This document shows, piece by piece, positions 50,452-59,485 of a stretch of DNA of 64,000 nt. Position numbers and translations under genes: made by a program. The first letter of the stretch is position 1. The number at the start of each line of letters is the position of its first letter. The notes under the pieces are model-generated. The model was not told where the DNA came from, did no database searches, and was given only the letters and a program-made list of their open reading frames with translations. The stretch comes from Caccovivens sp964594865. Lineage in GTDB: Bacteria > Bacillota > Clostridia > Christensenellales > UBA1242. The stretch is taken from positions 1-64,000 of the forward strand of contig CAZQMZ010000002.1 in NCBI GenBank assembly GCA_964594865.1, read 5' to 3'.

Positions 50452-51003
50452 ATGTTGGTTTGGTATTGTGTTGTCATCGCCATTGTTTTCGTCGGTCTGA
50501 TTGCCTTTTTTGTGATAAGAGAATTGTTGGACAGAAGGAGATATAAAAAGTTGTGCAGTCCCGACAAAACACAAAAAACTGAAAAAGTTGAAAATTTGCA
50601 AGAAGAAAAGGAAGAGAAAATTGAAGCGGAACTTGAAGATTTTTCTCTTGAAAACAAAAATGTAAGCATGGAAAGTTTTCTCCATCCTTTTGGAAAAAGA
50701 AAGAGAGAGTTTGATGATTTGGATGACTATGACGATTTTCACATGAAAAAGTTTGAAAGAAAGCCGGTTGAAGAAATTGAAGAAGAGGATGACGACGATT
50801 TTGACATCGATTTTGAAGACTTTGATGATGAAACAAAAATGGTCGACAGATTTAAATCTTATGACGATTTCAATTTTGATGAGGTGGAAGATAAGAAAAT
50901 GGACGAAATTTTGGAGATGTTGAATGAATATTCTCCAAATGTCCGCAAAATGATTTTGGACGACATTTTGAAGCGAAGAAATGTTGATGATGAAGACCTG
51001 TGA
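50452..51003 (+). CDS. Unknown single-span membrane protein
   Basis: 183 residues: one N-terminal membrane helix (about residues 3-24), a basic patch, then a long cytosolic tail dominated by Asp and Glu (runs such as EEEDDDDFDIDFEDFDD) and ending in a helical segment. No family is recognised. It sits where Bacillus has yqfB, after floA by 11 nt, with AAGGAG. It may work with flotillin. Its terminator overlaps its stop codon. Confidence 0.65.
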   Translation: MLVWYCVVIAIVFVGLIAFFVIRELLDRRRYKKLCSPDKTQKTEKVENLQEEKEEKIEAELEDFSLENKNVSMESFLHPFGKRKREFDDLDDYDDFHMKKFERKPVEEIEEEDDDDFDIDFEDFDDETKMVDRFKSYDDFNFDEVEDKKMDEILEMLNEYSPNVRKMILDDILKRRNVDDEDL

Positions 51004-51018
51004 AAAGGTCTTTTTTCT
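50993..51018 (+). terminator. Terminator after the 50452 gene
   Basis: AAGACC (50993-50998) with GGTCTT (51007-51012), loop holding the stop codon, then T. Confidence 0.75.
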
Positions 51019-51094
51019 TTTTCAAATGTCGACTTTTAGTGACATTTTTTTCATTTATCACTTCTCTTTGGCATAAAATATTTTAGGTGAAAAT

Positions 51095-51358
51095 ATGTTT
51101 AATTTTATAAATGAAGTCAAGGAAAACATCAAAAATCCAAAGGGACTTGATTTGAATGGCTTTAATATCATAAATTTGTCAGGGCATATTTTGTATGCAG
51201 AAGGTCATCTTGGGCTTGTGACTCTCTCAAAAGAATTGATTTCTTTCAAGGTCAAAAAGGCGGTGATTATTGTGGAAGGACGAGATATGATTTTGTCCGA
51301 ACTGTCTGACAACACAATCAAAATTTGTGGACATATAAAAAAAGTGGAGCAAATTTAA
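51095..51358 (+). CDS. yqfC: Sporulation protein YqfC
   Basis: 87 residues of the YabP/YqfC family, small beta proteins made under sporulation sigma factors. It has LSGHILYAEGHLGLVTLSKE as the core. AGGTGA precedes ATG 51095. Its TAA overlaps the ATG of yqfD as TAATG, showing coupling. Biochemical role unknown. Confidence 0.8.
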   Translation: MFNFINEVKENIKNPKGLDLNGFNIINLSGHILYAEGHLGLVTLSKELISFKVKKAVIIVEGRDMILSELSDNTIKICGHIKKVEQI

Positions 51359-52491
51359 TGGAGTGGAAAAATCAGTCAAAATTTAAAATCTCTGGGTTAA
51401 ATCAAGAAAAACTTCTCAATGAAATATCCAAAAATGTGACATTATGCGAAATTGATCGACATTCAAAATCGAACACCACTTTCAAATGTTCCTATTTTGA
51501 CCACAAAAAAGTTGAGAAAATTCTCAAAAAGAAAGGTGTCAAAGTGGAATCTGTCACGCATGAAGGGCTGATTTATCGTATCAAAAATATGCTGACATCA
51601 TATGGGCTTATTGTTGCAATCATCATGTTTTCAATCTTTTATTTTGTGCAAAATCAATTTGTTGTGCAATATCAAGTTCAAGGCGTGGACAAACTGTCAA
51701 GTGCTGATGTGGTGGAATTTGTTAAATCAAACTTTTCGTCAAACAAAAATTTGATTGACACCGAACAAATTGAAATTGGGCTTGTTGAAAATTTTGAAGA
51801 AATCAGTTTTGCTTCATGCATAATCAAAGGTCAAACGCTTGTCATCAACATCAAGGAAAAACTTCTTCCTGACCAAATATATGGTGATTTCGCACCGCTG
51901 GTTGCACAAAAAAGTGGGAAAATCACGCAAATCAATTTGATTTCAGGCACTTTATGTGTCAAGGTTGGAGATTTTGTTCAGGCGGGCGATGTGCTTGTGT
52001 TACCATACACCATTGACACTTCGGGAGAAATTCAAAAAGTTGAGGCGCAGGCAGAAATTATTGCGGATGTGTATAACGAAGGCAGTGCTGACCATTATGA
52101 AACATACATTGAAGTGACGCGAACAGGACGAGTGGCAATGCAAAACGAAATCACATTGTTTGGACTGACAATCTATACATTCAAAGAAGATTTTGAGTTT
52201 GAGATGTATGAAGTGGAAACAGAATATGTCAATTTGATTGAAAACTTGTTTTTGCCGTTCAAAATTCGCAAAACTTTCATATATGAGCTTGTCGAAAATG
52301 TTATTGAAAGTGATTTTGAAGATGTCAAAGAAGAATATATTGAAAAAGCGAGAGAAAAAGCCTTGGAAAATGTTGAAAATTGTGATACAATAAAAGAAGA
52401 ATATTACACGCTCAGACATTTGGCAGGCGTTACGATTGTCAATTATTGCATTGTGACAGAAGAGAGTATTGCCACATACAGCGAAACATAG
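51358..52491 (+). CDS. yqfD: Sporulation protein YqfD
   Basis: 377 residues: an N-terminal cytosolic domain of about 80 residues, one membrane helix (YGLIVAIIMFSIFYFVQ), then a large outer domain that starts VQYQVQGVDKLSSADV, a POTRA-like beginning, and continues as a beta-type domain with GDFAPLVAQKSGKITQI. This matches YqfD, made in sporulation together with YqfC. The start at 51358 is set by the TAATG overlap. phoH, the next gene in Bacillus, is missing here. Confidence 0.88.
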   Translation: MEWKNQSKFKISGLNQEKLLNEISKNVTLCEIDRHSKSNTTFKCSYFDHKKVEKILKKKGVKVESVTHEGLIYRIKNMLTSYGLIVAIIMFSIFYFVQNQFVVQYQVQGVDKLSSADVVEFVKSNFSSNKNLIDTEQIEIGLVENFEEISFASCIIKGQTLVINIKEKLLPDQIYGDFAPLVAQKSGKITQINLISGTLCVKVGDFVQAGDVLVLPYTIDTSGEIQKVEAQAEIIADVYNEGSADHYETYIEVTRTGRVAMQNEITLFGLTIYTFKEDFEFEMYEVETEYVNLIENLFLPFKIRKTFIYELVENVIESDFEDVKEEYIEKAREKALENVENCDTIKEEYYTLRHLAGVTIVNYCIVTEESIATYSET

Positions 52492-52499
52492 GAGGAGAT

Positions 52500-52961
52500 A
52501 TGATCATTGAAGGCAAGGTTTTCCCTTACAAAAAAACCTTCAAAAAATTGTTTGCCCTTGTTGGAGAAATTCTTGGTGAAGACTTTTCCAACCTGAGCCT
52601 TTCAATCAATTTTGTCGGCGAGAAAGAAATTCAAGTATTAAACAAAAAATTTCGAGATATTGACAAGGTGACGGATGTGCTTTCTTTTCCAAATTTAAAC
52701 AAAAAATATGATCAAAAATTGACCGATTTTTCAAATGAAATTTTGGACGACGTTTTGTTTTTGGGCGATATTGTCATTTGCAAAAAGGTGGCAAAGCGTC
52801 AAGCAAAAGAATATGGTCACAGTTTAAAGCGAGAGGTTTGTTTTTTGGCTGTTCATGGACTTTTGCACCTTTTGGGATATGATCATGTTGAAGCGGATGA
52901 AGAAAAACTTATGCAAAAAACAACCGAAGAAATTTTATCAAAATTTGGAGTGAAAAAGTGA
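52500..52961 (+). CDS. ybeY: Endoribonuclease YbeY (rRNA maturation)
   Basis: Zinc RNase for 16S rRNA 3' end maturation and ribosome quality control. The zinc motif HGLLHLLGYDH is near residue 116. DIDKVTDVLSFP and LGDIVIC are also conserved. 153 residues. AGGAGGAG sets ATG 52500. It overlaps era by 4 nt (GTGA). Confidence 0.95.
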   Translation: MIIEGKVFPYKKTFKKLFALVGEILGEDFSNLSLSINFVGEKEIQVLNKKFRDIDKVTDVLSFPNLNKKYDQKLTDFSNEILDDVLFLGDIVICKKVAKRQAKEYGHSLKREVCFLAVHGLLHLLGYDHVEADEEKLMQKTTEEILSKFGVKK

Positions 52962-53782
52962 AGTGTGGTTATGTGGCAGTTTTGGGATTGCCAAATGCTG
53001 GCAAAAGCAGTCTTGTCAATTTTTTGGTTGGCGAAGAAGTGGCGATTGTTTCGCATAGGCGTCAAACAACAAGAAATTCCATTTTGGGAATCAAAAATGG
53101 TGAAGGATATCAAATCATTTTCATAGACACACCGGGTATACATCACAGCAAAAACAACTTGGATAGATTTATGATGAAAAATGTTCGAAGTGCAATTGCT
53201 GGTGCGGATGTTGTGCTCTATCTTTTTGATGGAAGCAAGAAGATGGAAATTGAAGAAGAGGAATATATTGAAAGTTTGAAAGAAAAAACTGACAACCTGA
53301 TTTTGGTTCAAACAAAGGCTGACAAAAAAACTATTCAAGAAAAAGGCGATTTCAAAGTTTCTGTTTTGACGGGGCAAAATTTAGATTTGTTGGTTGAAAA
53401 AATTGTAGAAAAATTGCCCGAAACAGATGCGATTTTTGATGAAGATTTATACACCGACAAAAGCATTTCTTTTTTGATAAGTGAAAAAATTCGAGGCGGT
53501 TTGTTGGAAATTTTGGATGATGAAATTCCACATGGGGTGGCAGTTGTTGTCAATCGTTTTGAAGAAACGGATGAAAAAGTTTGGATTGATGCAGAAATCA
53601 TTTGTGAAAGAGAACAACATAAAGGTATAATTATTGGAAAAAATGGCAAAAATTTAAAAAAAATTGGAGAAAAAGTGCGATTTTTTGCAGAAAATTTGTT
53701 AGATAAAAAATGTGTTATCAAACTCTTTGTTAAGGTTGATAAAAATTGGCGAGATGGAAATGTTAATCCATATTGTAATTAA
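52958..53782 (+). CDS. era: GTPase Era
   Basis: 16S rRNA-binding GTPase for 30S maturation, acting with YbeY. G1 is GLPNAGKSS (10-18), G3 DTPGIH, the G4 is TKAD where most Era have NKID. The KH domain at the C-terminus holds EREQHKGIIIGKNGKNLKKIG. 274 residues, slightly short. Start GTG 52958 by coupling with ybeY. recO, which often follows, is not seen. Confidence 0.95.
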   Translation: MKCGYVAVLGLPNAGKSSLVNFLVGEEVAIVSHRRQTTRNSILGIKNGEGYQIIFIDTPGIHHSKNNLDRFMMKNVRSAIAGADVVLYLFDGSKKMEIEEEEYIESLKEKTDNLILVQTKADKKTIQEKGDFKVSVLTGQNLDLLVEKIVEKLPETDAIFDEDLYTDKSISFLISEKIRGGLLEILDDEIPHGVAVVVNRFEETDEKVWIDAEIICEREQHKGIIIGKNGKNLKKIGEKVRFFAENLLDKKCVIKLFVKVDKNWRDGNVNPYCN

Positions 53783-53791
53783 ATAATTAAG

Positions 53792-53890
53792 AAAAATATA
53801 AATAAATGATTAAAAAATATAAAAATTTTATTTAAAAATATAAATAAATCATTAAAAAATATAAAAATTTTATTTAAAAATATAAAAAAA
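53792..53890. repeat. Tandem repeat of 42 bp, about 2.3 copies
   Basis: An AT-only unit starting AAAAATATAAATAAAT and ending in TTTTATTT begins at 53792, 53834 and 53876 (partial). Copies one and two differ at one base (G or C before ATTAAAAAA). It is downstream of era and before its terminator. Confidence 0.8.
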
Positions 53891-53922
53891 TACCAAAAAA
53901 ATTTAAAAAACTCATTTTTTAG

Positions 53923-53960
53923 GCAAAATTTTCTTAAAATTTTGCTATTTTTTTATTTTT
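53923..53960 (+). terminator. era terminator
   Basis: GCAAAATTTT (53923-53932), loop CTT, AAAATTTTGC (53936-53945), T-rich tail. Confidence 0.85.
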
Positions 53961-53965
53961 AACCT

Positions 53966-53998
53966 TATTTTCGTATTTTTTCTTCAAAAACGAAAATA
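53966..53998 (+). promoter_or_regulatory. Hairpin before the DUF378 gene
   Basis: TATTTTCGT (53966-53974) pairs with ACGAAAATA (53990-53998), with inner T/A pairs. It lies 9 nt before the GGGAGG site and may affect translation or mark the 5' end. Confidence 0.4.
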
Positions 53999-54018
53999 CT
54001 TAAAAAGGGAGGTGTATT

Positions 54019-54258
54019 ATGATTATTGCAAATTTTATTGCCTATGTTTTGACATTGATTGGCGCATTTAATTGGGGGCTCGTTGGAATTTTTGACTTCA
54101 ATCTTGTCACATGGATTTGCGGAGCTTATCGAAACGGCTGGGCAATTGCCATCTATGTTTTAATTTTGCTTGCGGCAATTTGGCTTATCATTTCGCCAAT
54201 AATCTCACGCGGTATGTTGGACTTGGGATGTAAATATAGAAAAGAAAACGAAAAATAA
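54019..54258 (+). CDS. DUF378 family membrane protein
   Basis: 79 residues with two membrane helices; the motif LIGAFNWGLVGIFDFNLV is characteristic of DUF378 (YuzA-like). A short charged tail ends it. Role unknown. GGGAGGTG precedes ATG 54019. Convergent with the nucleoside hydrolase gene. Confidence 0.85.
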   Translation: MIIANFIAYVLTLIGAFNWGLVGIFDFNLVTWICGAYRNGWAIAIYVLILLAAIWLIISPIISRGMLDLGCKYRKENEK

Positions 54259-54262
54259 AAAG

Positions 54263-54300
54263 AAAAAAATCGCAACTGAAAAGAGTTGACGATTTTTTTT
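54263..54300. terminator. Bidirectional terminator
   Basis: AAAAATCGCAACT with AGTTGACGATTTTT (one mismatch), 6-nt loop, A-run left and T-run right, between two convergent genes. Confidence 0.8.
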
Positions 54301-54310
54301 ATGTTTCAAA

Positions 54311-55333
54311 TTATTTCTTTGCAACGGTTGACTTTTTTGATGTTGTTTTCTTTTTGGTTGTTTTCTTATCAGACCAGACAGGCTCTTTTGCCACTTTTGA
54401 TTGTCTTGCAAGTTCAGGAATTTTGATGCCATTCATCTGTTGCAATTTTTTGAAAAGCATTTTTTGAAATTTTGGACGGTTTAAACCAAGAGCAATTTTA
54501 AACTGTCCTTTGCGGTTGAAAATTGGTGTGGTCTTTCCTGTTTTTAAGTCAAGTTGAATGTCGGCGCGCTTCATCTTGTATAGGCGAGGATAGAGAAGAT
54601 AGTAGATTGCACAAATGTCGTTGTTGGCTATGCGACGGTCAGGATAGTTTGGCTCCCAATATGTTTCATATGTCTTTGCCAAAAATTTTCCAATGTCATT
54701 TGTTTGTTTAAGTTGCTCAACCTGTGCTTCTGTGAAATATCCAAAGTCGCGACCTATGCTTGACGGAACCATTATGGTTGGGATTTTGCTGTCGATTGTA
54801 TATTTGAAAGCAGGAGCATCTGTACGAATGTTGAAAGAGTTGTAATTTGGATTTGTTTGTATTCCCATTGGTGCTCCACCCATCATGACAATTCTCTTGA
54901 CCAAATCTTTGGCATCTGGGTGCTTGATCATCAAGTTTGCGAATGTTGTGTGAGGTCCAAGCTCAATGAAAGTGATTTCTTTTGGATTTGCTTTCAAGAC
55001 TTCATAGATTGCATCTGAGGCATCCTTTGAAATTGGTTTATGCTTTGTTGTCTTTGGTGGTTTATATCCACCCAATCCTTCTTTGGTATGCAAAAATGAG
55101 GCATCCTCGGTGGAGTTGCCAAGACGTTTTTCATATCCTTTCACAACAGGAATATCTTTATGGAATAAATCAAGAATGTGGCACATGTTTCGCACCGCAT
55201 TATCAATGTTTATGTTGCCGTTGGATATGGAGATCAGTTTGATGTCAAATTTTGGATCATGCAAAGCGTAGACAAGACCGGTGGTGTCATCAACGCCCGG
55301 ATCGGTGTCGATGATAAGTTTAATTTTTTTCAT
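54311..55333 (-). CDS. Inosine/uridine-preferring nucleoside hydrolase family protein
   Basis: Nucleoside hydrolase fold, 340 residues. The calcium motif IIDTDPGVDD is intact, as are MMGGAP and the NxxxD site FNIRTDAPA. The last family motif, usually a His-Asp pair, reads ANNDICAIYYL with Asn for His. The end is a Lys/Thr-rich tail of about 25 residues (KKTTKKKTTSKK). It cleaves ribonucleosides if active; substrate choice is uncertain. It has its own unit with convergent terminator. Confidence 0.85.
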   Translation of the reverse strand: MKKIKLIIDTDPGVDDTTGLVYALHDPKFDIKLISISNGNINIDNAVRNMCHILDLFHKDIPVVKGYEKRLGNSTEDASFLHTKEGLGGYKPPKTTKHKPISKDASDAIYEVLKANPKEITFIELGPHTTFANLMIKHPDAKDLVKRIVMMGGAPMGIQTNPNYNSFNIRTDAPAFKYTIDSKIPTIMVPSSIGRDFGYFTEAQVEQLKQTNDIGKFLAKTYETYWEPNYPDRRIANNDICAIYYLLYPRLYKMKRADIQLDLKTGKTTPIFNRKGQFKIALGLNRPKFQKMLFKKLQQMNGIKIPELARQSKVAKEPVWSDKKTTKKKTTSKKSTVAKK

Positions 55334-55488
55334 ATAAACTCCTATTAAAGCTTGTTAAAACTCTCTAAGTATATCATTTTTTAAAACAAAAGTAAAACAA
55401 AAATAAGATGAAAAACAATAAAAAAAAGATGATATCAAAAACAAGAAAAAGCACAAAAATTTTCATTTTTTTGTGATTTTTTTTAATT
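55334..55488. other. AT-rich gap
   Basis: 155 nt between two minus-strand genes. A-rich, with no gene or hairpin of note. It must hold the promoter of the nucleoside hydrolase gene and the end of the deacetylase transcript. Confidence 0.4.
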
Positions 55489-56229
55489 TTATATATTTTT
55501 ACCAAGATTTTCGCTTATGGTGACAAGTTCGAATCCTTGCGATTTCAATGTGACAATGATTTTTTCAAGCGCATTTTTTGTTGCTTCTGTTGGATGCAAC
55601 AAGATGAAATCTCCACCTTTACAGTTGTTGACTGCGCGCTGATAGATCAAGTCGCTGTCTTGATCGCGCCAATCAATTGTGTCGCGTCCTTTTGTGCACA
55701 TGATTGTTTTATATCCCAGAGAAGTGGCAATCTCAACAGTGTTTTTGTTGTATGAACCACTTGGAGGCGAAAACAAAGTCATCTCCACACCGATGAGTGA
55801 TTTGACAAGATTGTGAGTGTTGATAATCTCTTCAAAATTTTTTTGAGCAGAAAGTGTGCCTTGATCTTTGTGATAATATCCATGATTTCCAATTTCATGT
55901 CCAGCATCATAAATCTTTTGGAGCATGTCACTTTCCTTAACCGCCCATGTTCCGCCAACAAAAAATGTGGTTGTCACATCGTTCCTTTCCAAAATCTCCA
56001 AAATTTCGTCTAAATATTCTGTTCCCCAATAGACATTGATCATCAGTGTCACTTTATTGGAAGTTTCGTCTCCACTGCAATAGACACCGTTGTAAATTTT
56101 CGATGAGGTGACATAATTGAGTCCATAGACAGCAAACATGGAGATTGAAATAAGCATAATGAAAATGACACAATTTGTGGCAATTCTTCGACCGCTCACA
56201 GTCCAGATTTTTGATCTTTTTGTTTTCAT
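55489..56229 (-). CDS. Polysaccharide deacetylase-like protein with altered motif 1
   Basis: 246 residues: an N-terminal membrane anchor (IFIMLISISMFAVYGLNYV) and a NodB-type domain outside the cell. The metal His pair is intact in HEIGNHGYYHKD, and motifs SPPSGSYN and ILLHPTEAT are recognisable. The usual TFDD motif reads MINVYWG, with Asn for the catalytic Asp. Members of this shape (WG after motif 1) are common among spore-forming bacteria. ATG 56229 is preferred; the longer frame has an unlikely start. Activity is doubtful. Confidence 0.8.
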   Translation of the reverse strand: MKTKRSKIWTVSGRRIATNCVIFIMLISISMFAVYGLNYVTSSKIYNGVYCSGDETSNKVTLMINVYWGTEYLDEILEILERNDVTTTFFVGGTWAVKESDMLQKIYDAGHEIGNHGYYHKDQGTLSAQKNFEEIINTHNLVKSLIGVEMTLFSPPSGSYNKNTVEIATSLGYKTIMCTKGRDTIDWRDQDSDLIYQRAVNNCKGGDFILLHPTEATKNALEKIIVTLKSQGFELVTISENLGKNI

Positions 56230-56532
56230 GCCATATAATATGTTGGGCAGGCATAAAAAATGAAAACAAAGAATAAACTTGAAGCAAGTTGTGAAGATAA
56301 GTTTATGAAAGTTTGCAGAAAACATATATTTTTTCACCAAAAAACATATATTTTTTCGATTTTTTTATCAATTTTTTGAATTTTTTCTTAAAAATATGTT
56401 TTTTTGAGCGTTTTGTTGCATTTTCGGCATAACGCAAATAAGACAAAATATTTAAGTTTTCTTCAAAATATATTTTGGCTTTTTTACTGAAAGTGCTATA
56501 CTTAAATTGTATAATTCTGCAGTGGAGGCTGT
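56230..56532. other. Divergent intergenic region before ftsK
   Basis: 303 nt, AT-rich. TATAAT (56510-56515) lies upstream of ftsK with no good -35. On the minus strand TATTAT ends 5 nt before the deacetylase ATG. No gene is seen. Confidence 0.4.
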
Positions 56533-59448
56533 ATGGCGGTATATAAACTGAACTCAAACAAGAAGAATAAGAAAAACACCAAAAAAGTTGTGGGCTTTTC
56601 TCTTTTGGCTGCGGCTTCTGTTGTTTTCCTTTTCTTGACCGGAATTGTGTCACCAATTCAAACATTCTTGTTGGGACTTCTTGGAGTGTTTGGATATCCG
56701 CTTTGTATAATTTTGTTTGTGGTTGGGTTGGCACTTGTCAACAACAGAAAATATGTCATGTCATTGAAATACACCATCTGTCTTTGCCTGAGCGTGTTTT
56801 TTGCACTTTGCATACTTCAACTCGCTATTGTGGGGAATAAGGGTGATTTGAGTTTTGGAGAATATTTGGCAAAAAATTATCTAGACAAATGGACAGCTGG
56901 CGGAATTATCATCGGGTTGTTCACAACAAGCGTGCTCTATATTGCCAACATCTATGGAGCATACATCATTTTCGCACTATGCTTTGTGCTTTGCGTTGCA
57001 CTTTTGCTTGACAGTTTGAATTTTCTCAAACGCGAGAAAAAAACAAGCGAACCTGTTTCGCTTCAAATCAAGGATAAAAAGTCAAAACAGGAAAGACAAA
57101 AAGAAGAAGTTGTCGAAATGGAGCCAGAAGTTCAAAACACAAATGTTGTTCTTGATGGAAATTTGAAAGAGGAAGAAGAAAAACAGGAACAAAAACCTCT
57201 CACGGCAAGACAAATTTTGGGATTGGATAGAAAACGCAACACGGCTTATGAATATGAAACAAAAAACAAATTTGAGCAAAAAACAAAAGAGGAAGAAGAT
57301 AAGCCAAAATCGTTGAAGGAATATATTCTAACTCCGCCAGAAATTGACATTGATGAATATTTCAAAAATGTTCGAAAACAAAATGATGTTCCGTCGCAAG
57401 AAGAGATCTCTGACAATATTTCCTCTTTGAAGAATGACGAAGTTGAGCCATCTCAAGTTTATCATGAAGATGAATTCAAGGCGGAAGTCACACCTGTCAT
57501 TCATCGCACCTTGCCGGAAGTTAAGTCGGAAGAACTTGTCGAGCGCGCCGATGACATTTTGCGTTCTGCCATTCAAGAAGAAAAGAGTGAGAATCCGGAC
57601 ATCTATGACAATTTTTCACCTTTGGACAATTTGCCAGAAAGAGATAACGGTGGAAACTTCACAAGACGCGACAGTTTTGAAGGGCAAAGTTCTTCGGAAC
57701 GAAATTCCTTTTTGCGAGAACAAAACGACGAAAGTCGAAACTCTTATGAAACAAGAAACTTTGAGCGTTCTGAGAGAAGTGACCGACATTTTGATCGCAC
57801 ATACAATTCTTCTGCCGAGGCTTATAAGCAAAGTCTGAGAGAAAGAGAAGAGAGAAATTTGAGTCAAGACGACAAGGATGCACGCGGACAGTTTGCTCGT
57901 GAGCAAGAGCGTATGAATATGCGTAATGGCACATATGCACGCGAAACCAATCCAATTCCTGAAGAAGAGCCGGAACATCATGAGCCGTATATCTATGAAA
58001 AACCTTCAATTGACATGATCACCACACAAAGCGTCGATTTGTCAACATTAAGTGAGGATGTGGCCGTGAAACGAGTGCTTTTGGAAAACACTTTGGAAAC
58101 TTTTGGTGTGCCAGCAAAGGTACATGGGGTGGTTGTGGGACCGGCTGTGACGCGATATGAACTTGAAATGCCTCAGGGAATTTCTGTTCAAAAAATCAAA
58201 AACCGTGCCGACGACATTGCTTTGTCTTTGGCAGCAGAAGGAACCATTCGCATTGAAGCTCCAATTCCAGGAAAAAGTGTTGTTGGTATTGAAGTGCCAA
58301 ACACATCAATTGCAACCGTCAGTTTGAAAGATGTTCTTTCTTCGCGAGAGTTTATGCAAGGTTCGTCACCACTCACTTTTGCACTTGGCAAAGACATCGC
58401 TGGAAAAATCATCACTGCGGATATGACAAAACTCACACACCTTCTTGTTGCAGGGTCAACCGGTTCAGGAAAGAGTGTTTGCTTAAACTCAATCATCCTT
58501 TCAATCATCTATAAAGCTTCTCCGGAAGATGTCAAAATTCTTTTGGTCGATCCAAAACGTGTTGAGTTTGCACCATATGAAGGTTTACCACATCTTATCA
58601 TGCCTCAAATTGTTTCTGACACGCAAAAAGCAATCAATGCTCTCACATGGGCTGTCAATGAAATGGAGAGACGTTTTGATGCGCTTGGGCGAGCACGTGT
58701 TAGAGAAATCAGTGAATATAACCAATCGCCAGAAGTGCTTTCGGGTAAATTGCAAAAAATGCCTTATATTGTCATCATTGTCGACGAACTTGCCGATCTC
58801 ATGATGACGGGCAAAAAGGAAGTGGAAGAAAAAGTTTGTCGTCTTGCACAAAAAGCCAGAGCGGCGGGCATACATCTCATTCTTGCAACTCAAAGACCTT
58901 CAACTGATGTCTTTTCGGGACTTATCAAAGCAAACTTCCCTTCAAGAATTTCTTTTGCTGTGGCAAGCGCCGTGGACAGTATGGTCATTCTTGACCGCGT
59001 TGGTGCTGAAAAACTTTTGGGCAGGGGAGATATGTTCTATTTCCCAAACGGCGCCAAAGACCCAATGCGTGTGCAAGGTTGCTTCATTTCAGGTCATGAA
59101 ATTAATTCTATTGTTGACTTTGTTAAAGACAACAATCCTCCAATTTTTGACGAAGAAATTGAAAAACAGATCAACAATCCAAACAAAAACAACAACTCCA
59201 ATTCTCCGGGCTATAACACCGAAATGGATGAACTTTTGCCACAGGCACTCAAAGTTTCCATTGATTGCGGGCAAGCGTCAGCCACAATGATCAGACGCAA
59301 GTTTGCAATAGGATATCCGCGAGCAGCAAGGATCATCGACCAAATGGAAGCGGCGGGATATATTTCAAGTGCAGACGGTGCGAAAGGACGTTCTGTTTAC
59401 ATCACCGAAGATGAATTTAGAGATATTTTTGGCGACCAATATGATTGA
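56533..59448 (+). CDS. ftsK: DNA translocase FtsK/SpoIIIE
   Basis: Pumps chromosomal DNA through the closing septum, in division or into the forespore. Four membrane helices (residues about 20-165), a long charged linker (about 170-500), then the RecA-like motor with Walker A AGSTGSGKSV and Walker B IIVDELADLMM, and the C-terminal gamma winged helix (ATMIRRKFAIGYPRAARI) that reads KOPS/SRS DNA motifs. 971 residues, longer than most SpoIIIE because of the linker. GGAGG precedes ATG 56533. Start of ftsK-rimO-pgsA-cinA-recA. Confidence 0.96.
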   Translation: MAVYKLNSNKKNKKNTKKVVGFSLLAAASVVFLFLTGIVSPIQTFLLGLLGVFGYPLCIILFVVGLALVNNRKYVMSLKYTICLCLSVFFALCILQLAIVGNKGDLSFGEYLAKNYLDKWTAGGIIIGLFTTSVLYIANIYGAYIIFALCFVLCVALLLDSLNFLKREKKTSEPVSLQIKDKKSKQERQKEEVVEMEPEVQNTNVVLDGNLKEEEEKQEQKPLTARQILGLDRKRNTAYEYETKNKFEQKTKEEEDKPKSLKEYILTPPEIDIDEYFKNVRKQNDVPSQEEISDNISSLKNDEVEPSQVYHEDEFKAEVTPVIHRTLPEVKSEELVERADDILRSAIQEEKSENPDIYDNFSPLDNLPERDNGGNFTRRDSFEGQSSSERNSFLREQNDESRNSYETRNFERSERSDRHFDRTYNSSAEAYKQSLREREERNLSQDDKDARGQFAREQERMNMRNGTYARETNPIPEEEPEHHEPYIYEKPSIDMITTQSVDLSTLSEDVAVKRVLLENTLETFGVPAKVHGVVVGPAVTRYELEMPQGISVQKIKNRADDIALSLAAEGTIRIEAPIPGKSVVGIEVPNTSIATVSLKDVLSSREFMQGSSPLTFALGKDIAGKIITADMTKLTHLLVAGSTGSGKSVCLNSIILSIIYKASPEDVKILLVDPKRVEFAPYEGLPHLIMPQIVSDTQKAINALTWAVNEMERRFDALGRARVREISEYNQSPEVLSGKLQKMPYIVIIVDELADLMMTGKKEVEEKVCRLAQKARAAGIHLILATQRPSTDVFSGLIKANFPSRISFAVASAVDSMVILDRVGAEKLLGRGDMFYFPNGAKDPMRVQGCFISGHEINSIVDFVKDNNPPIFDEEIEKQINNPNKNNNSNSPGYNTEMDELLPQALKVSIDCGQASATMIRRKFAIGYPRAARIIDQMEAAGYISSADGAKGRSVYITEDEFRDIFGDQYD

Positions 59449-59485
59449 TGAAATACAAAAAGCTTTAAAAACAAGAGGATGAAAA

